64,000 bases of DNA. It comes from Ancylostoma caninum (taxonomy: Eukaryota; Nematoda; Chromadorea; Rhabditida; Ancylostomatidae). Position numbers and translations under genes: made by a program. The stretch spans positions 806,001-870,000 of the forward strand of contig JBAJFG010000089.1 in NCBI GenBank assembly GCA_037903475.1. Reading direction: 5' to 3'. Within the stretch, counting starts at the first letter, position 1. Every line of letters starts with the position of its first letter. The notes under the pieces are model-generated. The model searched no databases, was not told the DNA's origin, and saw only the letters and a program-made list of their open reading frames with translations. Below, piece after piece: positions 27,401-39,400 of this stretch.

Positions 27401-30400
27401 GCCAGCTGGTGTCACTGGGATCGTTAGCAGGTGTGCCCCTTTACCATTATCCCAGAAAGTTCGGAAGGGGAATGGTTGAAATTGAGGGTATTTGCGAGTG
27501 ATATTGATGCTGGAAAGAATGCGGAGTTGTTCTACAACATTACTGATGGAGATTCGAGATTTACAATAGATGAAAATGGATACATCACTACAAGTGTGCC
27601 TCTGAAGGCTGATGAGGTTAGTTGCTACTAGGTTTTTTGTGGATTTTTTGTGGATTCGCTTGTAGAGGTTAAGTATAAGAGTTTCTTACCGTTAGCACTT
27701 GCCGTGTTCAGCGCGCCCGTACTATTTCTTACTTACTTTCTCTTCCTTGATTTTCTATTTCTCCGTCACCGAGCAAGGAACATTTTCCGTAATCTTTGCG
27801 ATGGAATTCTCAAGAGAAAAAAATTCGCCCAAAATCGACTATGGAGTTTTTTTTTAACCCATTGATCACGGAAATCGTGCTGATTCTTTGCCGTAACTTC
27901 CTATTCTATTGTTGAAGTAAGAATATGGTAGATAACATAGATGTCCCTCGGCTTTGTACGAGATTTTTGGAGCAGATTTAGCCAAATGAGGTTATTGCTC
28001 CTGTTGGTCTCTTCAAGTGAAAGCTTCAAAGCTGTATTACTTACCAGCGTCATGATTTGTGTTAAGGTGGCAACTCTAACAATCCAAGCGACAGACCGAG
28101 GCCTGCCAGCTCAAATGACACAAACTCGAGCGATCCTTACTGCTGTCGCTTTGCCGCAGCGAATTAGAGGAGCTGGAAATAGAGCGCCCAGTTTTGCGAA
28201 GAATGATGGCAGGAAAATTCCCGTGTCTGATGCTGACCAGGTACAGATTTGACGTACATTATTTGTATTATTTAACGGTATTCACTAACTAATGGAAGTT
28301 AAGACGCAATTTTTTAGGTTGGATTCACGATTGCCAAAATTGAGGCCGTAGATCCTGATGGGGATGCGATTTGGTGGAGCATTGAGAGCGGAAATGTGAA
28401 CGAAACGTTTGCGTTGAGATCTGACAGTGGCCTTCTGCAACTGGCCAAACCGATTGAAACTTTAGCTCACAATGTTACATCTATTATTCTCACTATTAAA
28501 ATTAGCGACGGACAATTGAATGCTACATCCGAGGTGGTTTGAGCTTCTCCCTTCAGTCGAATGCCCCTTTTAGTATGGGAGTTTATTGCAGATCGCTGTT
28601 GAAGTGTCGCGTTCGCCAACTTCCCGTCCACAGTTCTCAGCTCAGCATTATAAGACTCAGATTTCGGAGAAAACTGCCATTGGCACACAAATCTACACCG
28701 TACGAGCGAAATCCAACGCATCTGGCAAGTCATCCAAGCCACTGGTGTATGGTATTTATTCTGTAGAAGATACTGGCATGGAAGACAAACTTCGTGTAGA
28801 GCCAACGTATGTTTATTTGAATTTCTGAGGTAAGAGAATTCATAATTTCTGAAACATTCTGTTTTAGTACTGGTAGTGTGCTAGTGATGGAATCCCTGGA
28901 CTACGAAGTCTGCCGCGAAATCCGAGCCATTATTTTTGCCCGTCAAGGAACGCTTACCAACTATGTAACGCTAACTGTAACAGTGACAGATGATAATGAC
29001 AATGCACCGAGATTCGTGCACAAGGACTACAGTGTCACATTGCCACTGAGGTAAGATTTCTTCTCTGCTTTTACATTCCTTTCCCTATATGTTATTCGTT
29101 TTTCTTGAGCAAAATTAAATGTGCTACGTCTTTGATGGAAAATGTATGTAATTATCCTCTCGGAATGCATTACAGTTCTACTCGGGGGAAAATATCTGCG
29201 CAGTTAGGGCTTCTGGATAACATTATCTGCAAAGTAGAGTGATTGATTAGCGTCTTTAATAGTTCTGCACTCATTGGCTTAAGCTTTTGCTGTGAAGCTA
29301 AAAGTTAAGCAGGCTCTGTGTGTTCCATTTTCTGCACTAATCATTTCTCTCAGACAGATCAAATTTGGTTTTCTATATATGCTCTAGGTTAAATGTAGTG
29401 GGAAGCAGTTACCCACTGGGTATTACCCAACATTTTTTCTATGCTAGTGTCAAACTATTAGCGCTTAAAAATTTTCAATTTTTCATAACCTTCCTGAAAG
29501 GAGTGTTCATAACGCTTCTTTGGATTGAAAAAATGAAAGTGGAAATAAACGGCTGTGGAGCGTTATGCCTGGAGTGGCAATTGGGTGAACCGACCAGTAG
29601 TAGAGCTTGGCTGCACCCCCTTTCCAGGTATAACGCGCTACACCCAAAATAAACCTATGCCATCAATAATTTTAATGCGGTTAATCTCGCTAAAAGTAGC
29701 TCTACTACTGCAGAAGTTTTTCAAAATCCTCCTAATAGCTTGTTTACAGATCTCCTGTTGGCTTCTCGGTTGTCACGTTACTTGCTCATGATGCTGATTC
29801 TGGAGAAAATGGCGTGGTGAAATATAACATTATTAGTGGTGAGTTGCTTGCTTGTGTGGAAAATCCTGCTGCAATGCTTTCCAAGAATTTTCAATAGCAG
29901 CTAAAAAATCCCAAACAGTTGGGAACTAAAATGTATGTATAGGATACTAGACGGCATACCCGGCTTCGCTCGGGTGTTTTACAACCCCGGCTTTCTCACA
30001 TTGATGAGAACAATTGCCATTGCTGGTAAAATCATTGGAAATACCCATAATTTTGGTGGTGAGCACATTAGCGATGCTCAGGTACAGGGCATTCCCCTCC
30101 GAGTAAACATCACGTTGGAGACACGCGCGCGAGCTGATCCATTCCAAAGATCAAAATCTCAATCGAAAGGCTACGTGGGAATGGTTTTTAGCGGTTCGGA
30201 CGTAGCCTTTCAACTGAGAATTTGATCTGTGGAATAGATCAGCGCGCGCGTGTCTCCAACGCGATGTCTACTCCGGAGTGAAAGCCCTGTAACCCCTCCC
30301 CTCAAGTAATCCCGTAAGCGAAACGTCAGTGTCAGTAATGTTATTTCGATGACAAATTCGTGGAAAACAGTGGCCATATTCGTGCTTAGATGTTTAACGT

Positions 30401-33400
30401 GTTCGATTGATCCAGTAGGCACATTTTGCCAATTTTCAGGAGCAGGAAAAGAACAGGAGACATTAGTGAACCGATATATTCGTGCAAAACAATTGCCGTA
30501 TTTGTGTTCAACGTATTGAAAAATCCCAGTAGACACGTCTCAACCGATCCATGGGCGAAAACAGTGAAAAATCAATGAAACCGATAGATCGATATTTTGT
30601 GCAAAATGGTTATCATCAATTTGTGTTCAGCGTACTGGAAAACCACAGTACACATGCTCTTGACTGTCCCCAAACGAAAATGGAAAATATCGATGAAATC
30701 GATAAATCGGTAATTCGTGCGGAATGCTTGTTGTATTCGTGTTCAGCGTATTGACGAACTCCAGTAGACATCTGTCTGTCGCCCGATGGGCAAGAATGGC
30801 GAAAAATCAATATTCGTGTTCAGCGCATTAAGAAACCCCAGTGTACGTGTCACCATCAACCCCTGAGCAAAAAAGCGAAAAGTCAATAAAATCGATAAAT
30901 CGATATTTTCGTGCGAAGCGGTTGCCATGTTCGTGTTCAGCGCATTAAGAAACCCCAGTAGGCATACCCTCATCGACTCCTGGGGAAAAATAGCGAAAAG
31001 TCAATAAAATCGATAAATCGATATTTTCGTGCGAAGTGGTTGTCATATTCGTGTTCAGCGCATTAAGAAACCCCAGTGTACGTGTCCCCACCAACCCCTG
31101 AGCAAAAAAGCGAAAAGTCAATAAAATCGATAAATCGATATTTTCGTGCGAAGTGGTTGTCATATTCGTGTTCAGCGCATTAAGAAACCCCAGTGTACGT
31201 GTCCCCACCAACCCTTGAGCAAAAAAGCGAGAAGTCAATAAAATCGATAAATCGATATTTTCGTGCGAAGCGGTTGCCATGTTCGTGTTCAGCGCATTAA
31301 GAAACCCCAGTAGGCATACCCTCATCGACTCCTGGGAAAAAATAGCGAAAAATCAATAAAATCGATAAATCGATAGTTTCGTGCAAAGTGGTTACCATAT
31401 TCGTGTTCAGCGTATTGAGATACCCCAGTGTACGCGTCCCCACTGACCCCTGAGCAAAAATGGCGAAAAATCAATAAAATCGATAGATCAATCGATATTT
31501 CCCAGAGGAAAGTAGCCTAAAACCTCCGCCGGCCTTTGATGGGTATGTGTGCAAAGTTTGGTCCCGATCGGTTAACCCTCCGCGATTTCTATAAGGAACA
31601 TACATACATACATACATAAACACACACACGCACAGACATTCTACTTTATATATACAGGGGGGGCCATAAGTTATTGTACAACGTTTGCTCATTTATTTCT
31701 CCACCAGCAACACATGGATTATCCTGCTCTTTTCGCTGCCGAATAGAGCAGGGATCAAAGTATCTTAAGTGGCTTTCATACATTTGCCGCGGCGGCAGTC
31801 GCCCATGGTTAAGCATAGGCCGGCGACGTCGCGGCGGCGGCGCCGCGGCGACGTCGCCGCGACAAGAGCTTGTTTACTTTTTTGCCGCGGCGCCGCCCGG
31901 CGACGTCGCTCAGCGGCAAGCGGCAAGGAATGGTCGAGGGGGTATTTTGTCGCTGGGCGACGTTTGTGTGAAAGCGCGGCATGCCGCTCGGCGGCAACTT
32001 TTGCCGCGCACCCACTTTTGCCGCGGCGGCGGCGGCGCCGCCGCGGCAAATGTATGAAAGCCCCTTTACAGTTAAAACCCGGTTTCCCGGGAGAGTTTTG
32101 CTTTGGAGCAGTTGGACTTAGAACAGGTTTTTGAAAAAAGCGGGTTGATGTGGAAATTTTTTACGAAAAATCCACCAAATCTCTAAAGTGGGGTGTACTG
32201 CTTAGATGCATCTTAAAGAGCAAAGAATGCTCTTTCTAAAAATATCAAACTGTTTTTGTGGCTGTTTTGCTCGGAAATTGCGGGCAGAGTTAGTGCATTT
32301 TGCGGCACCGAAAGTCTGCAATGAATGTTTCCGATAAACTTTTTTCGTTATCTTGGAAGTATCCAGGAGGTTTTTGTGATCAAAAGATAGAGCAAATCCA
32401 GCTCTATTAAACAGTGCCTAGTGCGGCAAAAAATATTTTACTACTGCGGAGAAATGGGCCAGCAAACGTTGTACAATAACTTATGCCCCCCCCCCCCTGT
32501 ACAGAAGATGATCGATGGAAAAGAACTTCGACGTTATGAACTAATTCAGCCTTTTTTGTCATAGTTGATTTTCCGCGAAATCTGCTACCGATGCGATTAT
32601 GGTAAATTGGGGAAAACTGAGAAATATTGAAGTCATGATGCTCGATAACATTTTTTACTTCCGCTTGTTGGGGGTACTGTAAACGCTGCATGTCTTTTTT
32701 TTCTAAATTTCCAAGGATCCAACTACTTACATTTCTCCTTTACAGGAAATGAACATGGTTTCTTCTCCATTGATCCAGTAGTGGGAGTAGTCCGCCTTGC
32801 TAAAGCCCTTCCTCTCGATCACACTGAGTCCATCCTAACAGCGCGAGCAACAGATGGTGGTAAATATCCACTCAGTGACACCGCGAACGTCAGAATCAAG
32901 ACAGATGCCTTTGATGGACATGGATTCAGATTCACAAGGTACAGCCAATTACATCTGCGACGGTGTATCCACTGATTGTTCGCCATTTCAGGGAGTTGTA
33001 CCAGCGAACTGTGAGAGACACAACAGCTCTAGGATCGGTACTTCTAGTGGTATCCACTCTACCAAATGGAGTGGCGCGATACAGTATGAAGCAACCGTGT
33101 TCTCACTTCGATGTGCATGCGGTAAGCTGGTCTTGTACTAATTGCGCTTGGATAGCACAGTAATGATGGGAATCTTTAGGCCTCTGGTGCTGTGATACTC
33201 AAACGATGGTTGACGAGGGAACGAGCGAAAAGTGTTGCATGTACTGTGATCGCACGAAATAGGGCTGGCGAAGAGGATACGACCAAGGTATGTAGGGAAG
33301 CAGTTGTAAAACTGGAGCTGAGCTTCGAACCAAAATTCATGGCTCGGGCACAAAGTACTCGTTGATAACGCTTCAGCATTGATCACTAGCTGCTCTGTTC

Positions 33401-36400
33401 ATGGCTTGAGCACTAATTCCTTGAGCAAATTCTCTGTTAAATTGTGAGAAAAAGAATCTGATAAATCTCATATTTGTAGTGCTGTGACGTTTTTGGACCA
33501 GAGAGAAAAGAGCTTATGAATTTGTTAAATGTTCATAGATTAATTTTTCTCGCTTCAATATGCTATTTGTGCAAAGAACTCTATTTCTGTCCGAGATTTT
33601 TTGGCCTATTTTTATGCCTTCTAAAATTGCAATTTTTCCTTAGTTGAATTTGTATATGCATATTCTAAGGTCCTCATCAAAACTTCGAACACCAATCAGC
33701 ACTCTCCGATTTTCAAGCAACAGGTTTACCGAGGATTCCTGCGGGAGAATAGCCCTGGTGGTGAGAATCACATTCCTCATTTTTTCCTCGAGTAAAACGA
33801 TGATAATAGAACTTTTTCAAGGCTCCTCCGTCCTCCTCGCAGATAACTCTCCTCTGTTGGTGTCAGCTACTGATAAGGATGTTGGACCAAGTGCACTGAT
33901 TGGCTATCGGCTGCTGAATCCGAATGAGCCGTATTTTGTTGTGGATTTTGTCACTGGAGCAGTTCGATCGAGGAAACCAGTTGATTTCGAAAAGCTGAAA
34001 GAGTGGATATTCTATGTGCAAGCCAGGTAAATCATCATTTTGTCGTTTCTTGGATAGGATCCATGACATTAACTTCAGTGACATGGGTGACCCTGTGAGA
34101 GCATCCCCTATTCCGGCGATGGTGATAGTGTCGATAATTGATACCAACGACCAGAAACCAGTTTTCACAAAGTCGAAGTTCGAAGTTGATCTTGTGTTGC
34201 CTACCGTAGCTGGAAGAGTTGTGGCGAGACCAACGGCAAAGGATGAGGATACTGTAGGAAAACTAAGATATTCCATCAAGGTGAGTATTTTCTTCATTCT
34301 TCTGATTAGTGTTTATGATTGGTGCTCTCCAAAATAAAATAAAGGTGTTTAAGGGCACCGCGTTCGTCAAGCTCTTCTCTATCAATTTCACAGACGGCTC
34401 CATTATTCTACTTACGGCAGATGCCAAGCTGCTTAATGAAACCAAATATAAGGTGAAATTCTTAAGTTTTTCACTTTTTTCTGCTCTTCAGATCTAAAGG
34501 CATGTTTTCAGCTTGAGGTCATCGCATCAGACGGTGTGCATACTGCTTCCGCTCCTGTCTACATAAACGTGAAGAACACATCAGGAAGGAACACTGGCTT
34601 CAGGTTTCCGCAAATGGAGTATCATGGAAGTGTTAAGGAAAATACATCCTACCCAATGGGAGAACCACTGCTGGCGGTAGGTTTTGCGTTATGTTTGCGC
34701 CTATCGAAGAACTTCTCCAATAAATTCTTTCTCTTGATGAGAATAGGAAAGCTAGCAAGATTTCTATTCTCAATTTGTATGTACGAATGAAATTTCCGGA
34801 TACACTGATGCAATTCTTCCATTTTAGGTTACCGCTGTGGGAGCACCCGAGGGAGCTAGCGTGACTTACAGTATTTTGAATGAACGAGAGGAGTTGTTCA
34901 TTCATGATGGTACTGGAATGATCGCTCTCACTGGAAAACGATTTGATAGAGAGGCGGAACCCATTGTTCGGGTGCTCATCCAGGTAATAATCTTTGCAGT
35001 ATTTTCTTGCTGTGATTTTTAGGATCTTTCTGTTTTTTTTCTAATTTTCTCGTTTTTTCTCTTGTAATTTTCTGAGCCATCTGTGTACATATTTTAGGCT
35101 CGCACTCATGAATCGAAGCCACAACTTGCGCAGACAGTTGTCGTTTTTCGCATAGATGACGTCAATGACTGCACTCCAGTCTTCGTTAGCCTACCTTATG
35201 ACGTAGTAGTCAGCTCTGATGCAGCCCTAGGAGACAAGATAATGTCCGTGAAGGCAGTGGACAAAGATATAGGTTAGTGTGTCTTAGACTTGTTTTTTTT
35301 CTAGCGAATACTGTCAAAATTTCAGGAATGAACGGAATTGTGCGTTATAACAGCCCTTCGCTTCCTAAGGTTTTCAAGTTGAACAAGCACGATGGAAAGA
35401 TCACTGTGAATGGAAAACTGAGTGATGCAAAAGTGTACCATTTCGAGATTTGGGCCACAGATCAAGGTACAACTAGTTTTTTGAAAAATATCCCGGCCTC
35501 TTAGAGAAAATTATATGATTTGAGGTGAACCTGCATTGAAAAGCTCCGTTTCTGTACGTGTGGAGGTTGTCGAAAAAGCAAGACCAATTTTCTCGAAGAA
35601 GCAATACTTTGCAAGTGTTTCGGAAGCGTCAACGAGGAACACTGTTGTAAGTATTTGGGATCTTTGTTTGGTTTAGAGTTGCGCTTATAAATGAAATGTG
35701 CCGACGTGTTCAGCGCCGAAAATATACGCTGCATTCAGCCCAGTCGGATTGCTTTGGTGTTGAGGCAGTAGAAATGGTTTGGGTTTCATTATATCATGTC
35801 ACTTTTCGGATTTCTCTGTCCCAGAATATCAGAAAAAAATTTCCGCACCAACCATTGTCTGTGGAAGTAATTTTGTGCGCTGAGCACGGGAATCTCGCTC
35901 ATTTTGTACCCATACCCAGGGTCAAGCATGACGATGGGAAAAACCGACCCTCAATACGACCCCCCCCTATTCCCTCGTCCAACCCCCACCTTTTCACGAC
36001 CCCCCCCCCCCCCTTCTGCTCCCGCATGTTTTCTCTGTACACAGAAACACTGAACAGTTTCAAGGAAGAACACACAAAATAAACACTTTAAAAACCCAAA
36101 ATTGGAACTAAAACAACCTTGAAGTCGATATGCATCCTTCCTTATCCAATCGGACCAGACTGCCAGCAGGAACAATCATGTCATTATGTGTCAAGACAGG
36201 ACTGATTGGCAGCGCATGCGAGGAATCGGTTTCAGCATTGGCGTTTGCGCACCCACAGGTTCGATTCCCGGCGCCTCCAAGAAATTTTTGCACGAATTGG
36301 AACATGATTTAGTGTGGAGTAGAGAGGATTTACAGGTTTGAAAATGAAGTGAGGGAAGCGAAATCGATCGATTACACATGCGAGAATTCGCCTACAAAGG

Positions 36401-39400
36401 ACGCCAGTTTGTGGAAAACTAGGGTCACTTACACCTTGTACTGAGGTTCTCTGACTCAAAATCAGCAAATGCTTTTCTAGGTGTTCTGAGAGGACGATCA
36501 GCTCTATTTTTAGCCAGAGTTTGAATTTTCTAGACCTTTACACGTTTTTGAAAGCTCGATGGGAAATCGATGGGAACTTCGGCGAATTTTCCCATCGATT
36601 TCCCATCTAAATTGCGGGAAAACGAGCAAACTTCTTGGAGCCAGATTCTGTACTCAAATGGGAAATTTCCTCAACTAAAAGTCATAGAAGAAAAGTTTTC
36701 GTGATATCTGCAAATTGCTTCTCAGTGATCTCTTAAACAGATTTACTCCATTTTAACCATCTGTTCAAATTGCGAGATTTTCACTTCTTCAACTCCCATG
36801 AAGAGAGTTTGCCTTCTACCGAAGTTGCACTACTTTTACCTAATAGAGCTCGAAGCAATGATTCTTCATTCCCATTATCGCACCCCAATAATCGCTCCTG
36901 CTTGAGTGAGTTAGATGGGAAATTTCCCCTCGGAGACCCGAACATTTTAAAAATTTCCCATCGAGCTCCCAAAAGCATATGAACTTCTAAAAAATTGAAA
37001 CTCTGGCAAAAGAAAGAGCTGATCGTCCTCTATGGATAAGTGGAAAAGCAATTGCTGATTTCAAGTCAGAGAACTTCAGCACGAGGTCCAAGTCACCCTA
37101 CTTTTCCACGTTCTGACTGGCCGTGCAGGCGAATCCTCGCATGTGCTCTCGATTGATCTCGCTATCCACACTCTATTTTTAAACATTTCCACCCTCTTCA
37201 CTCCACACTTGATTCTGAAGTGAATCCGACCTGTGCAAAAATCTATTGAAGGCGCCGGGAATTGAAACCGTGGTTGCGGTGAAGCCGATTTCTCTCATAC
37301 GCTGCCAAGCAGTCCTGCTTTGACTCGTAATGACGTGATCGTTCTTGGGCGGAATGTCATTTGTCATGTCATAGAACAATAATGAATTTACATTCAATGG
37401 TCAAGCCACTCCTCTACGTATTTACCCCACCCCCACCTCTCTACGACCCCCCCCCCCCTTCGAAGCCCCCTCCCATACCATAGCGTCTGATGGGAATTTC
37501 ATGGGAAATTCCCATCAGACGCTTGACCCTGCCCATACCCCATTTTTGTCCTGCTTTGACTCGTAATGACGTGATCGTTCTTGGGCGGAATGTCATTTGT
37601 CATGTCATAGAACAATAATGAATTTACATTCAATGGTCAAGCCACTCCTCTACGTATTTACCCCACCCCCACCTCTCTAATACGACCCCCCCCCCTTCGA
37701 AGCCCCCTCCCATACCATAGCGTCTGATGGGAATTTCATGGGAAATTCCCATCAGACGCTTGACCCTGCCCATACCCCATTTTTGTCCTGCTTTGACTCG
37801 TAATGACGTGATCGTTCTTGGGCGGAATGTCATTTGTCATGTCATAGAACAATAATGAATTTACATTCAATGGTCAAGCCACTCCTCTACGTATTTACCC
37901 CACCCCCACCTCTCTAATACGACCCCCCCCCCTTCGAAGCCCCCTCCCATACCATAGCGTCTGATGGGAATTTCATGGGAAATTCCCATCAGACGCTTGA
38001 CCCTGCCCATACCCCATTTTTGTCCTGCTTTGACTCGTAATGACGTGATCGTTCTTGGGCGGAATGTCATTTGTCATGTCATAGAACAATAATGAATTTA
38101 CATTCAATGGTCAAGCCACTCCTCTACGTATTTACCCCACCCCCACCTCTCTAATACGACCCCCCCCTCCCCTTCGAAGCCCCCTCCCATACCATAGCGT
38201 CTGATGGGAATTTCATGGGAAATTCCCATCAGACGCTTGACCCTGCCCATACCCCATTTTTGTTGGGCTACGCTAAGTTTATGGCAGATATGATATCAAA
38301 CAGAATTTTTTGAAATTTTGCACAAGGGGATCATTTCATAAACTGAGTGTGAATGTTGTACAGTCCATACGAAACTATGTGGCGGCAGAAGCCGGTGGTA
38401 AATCTAGAGGCAGCTCGACTGCAGCGCGGCCGATATCAGCTGTTTGAAAAAAAACTAATGAAGAAACTAACTAAATGGAAAGGTGATGCTTGTAAAGGTG
38501 GGAGTGACAGAAACGAACATGGATATTGAAAGAAACAATCAAATACAACAATAGTATTTGATCGAGTCGGCGTATGCTGCCGAGTTAGCCGCACCGCCTT
38601 TAGATTTCACACCGGGCTCACCATCCCCATCGTTTCGAATGAACTGTATGCACCCATTCTGTAGTGAAACGCTCTGGATGGCGGTGTAGGATTACTGTAA
38701 GCAATGGAAAATGACAAGTGGTTACAAAACAATGTTAGTACTTGTAATTAGCACATAAAATACATCTATGCAAAGTTATAGTAGATTGTGAGAGGTGCTA
38801 TATCTATCGCATACCTATCGTGCTCCCGTAAAAATACACTCTGGAACAAAAATGTGATAATCTTTTTTCTGCCTTTTAAATAAGTCTGAAATAGAAGGTT
38901 TGGGCGATGATGCGTTTCTCAAAGATTTTGGGACTTCTAGGTTTTTAGGTGTAAGGAACAACTTCGATATCATTCTTCTTCCGTATCTGTCCTGCGTCTG
39001 AAGTTGTAAATCGAACGGGTCTCGAAATAAAAACCAGCGAACTTCTCTGATTCTAAGAAATCTTCATTCAAATTTATCATTTTCAGATCGCCAAGGTGAA
39101 AGCTTCAAGCAGTGTTGGTGGGCATATAATGTATACGATTGAAAGCGGGAACGATGAAGGCTTGTTCGCGATTGACGTGGATACTGGTCAGTAGCGCTCC
39201 GTGTATAATCTGCTGTAGATGCTGAAATCACAATTAATGCTGAATTTGTTAAGGAGTCATAAGAGTGAATGGAGAGCTAGACGCGGAAGAAACTTCTACT
39301 TACAATGTGACTGTAATGGCGAGGGATGTGACGAGAAATCATTTGAATTCTACTGCTGTGCTCAGTATCGAGGTTTATTCCCTTTGCCTACTCTTCCATC

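Larger units (their letters stand above)
29839..32745 (+). other. Intron 28 of the cadherin gene (2.9 kb), mostly mobile DNA
   Basis: Contains a retroposon-like repeat (about 29941-31654) and, inserted in its 3' tail, a TA-flanked inverted-repeat element (31655-32499) with a GC-rich foldback inside it. Only about 100 bp at the left and 245 bp at the right look like ordinary intron. Confidence 0.8.
35647..39086 (+). other. Intron 40 of the cadherin gene (3.44 kb), foldback and satellite
   Basis: Holds C-rich tracts (35960-36012), a large foldback (36168-37348) and a four-unit tandem array (37313-38262). 38270-39086 is unique-looking and holds nothing I recognise. Confidence 0.8.

Noticed and set aside
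31674..32134. Arg/Ala-rich frames of 94-127 codons on both strands
   Set aside because: Produced by the GCCGCGGCG foldback in a non-autonomous element; no start context or similarity.
37313..38262. Regular direct repeats that could be mistaken for a CRISPR array
   Set aside because: Units are 237 bp, identical throughout with no unique spacers, and the genome is eukaryotic.
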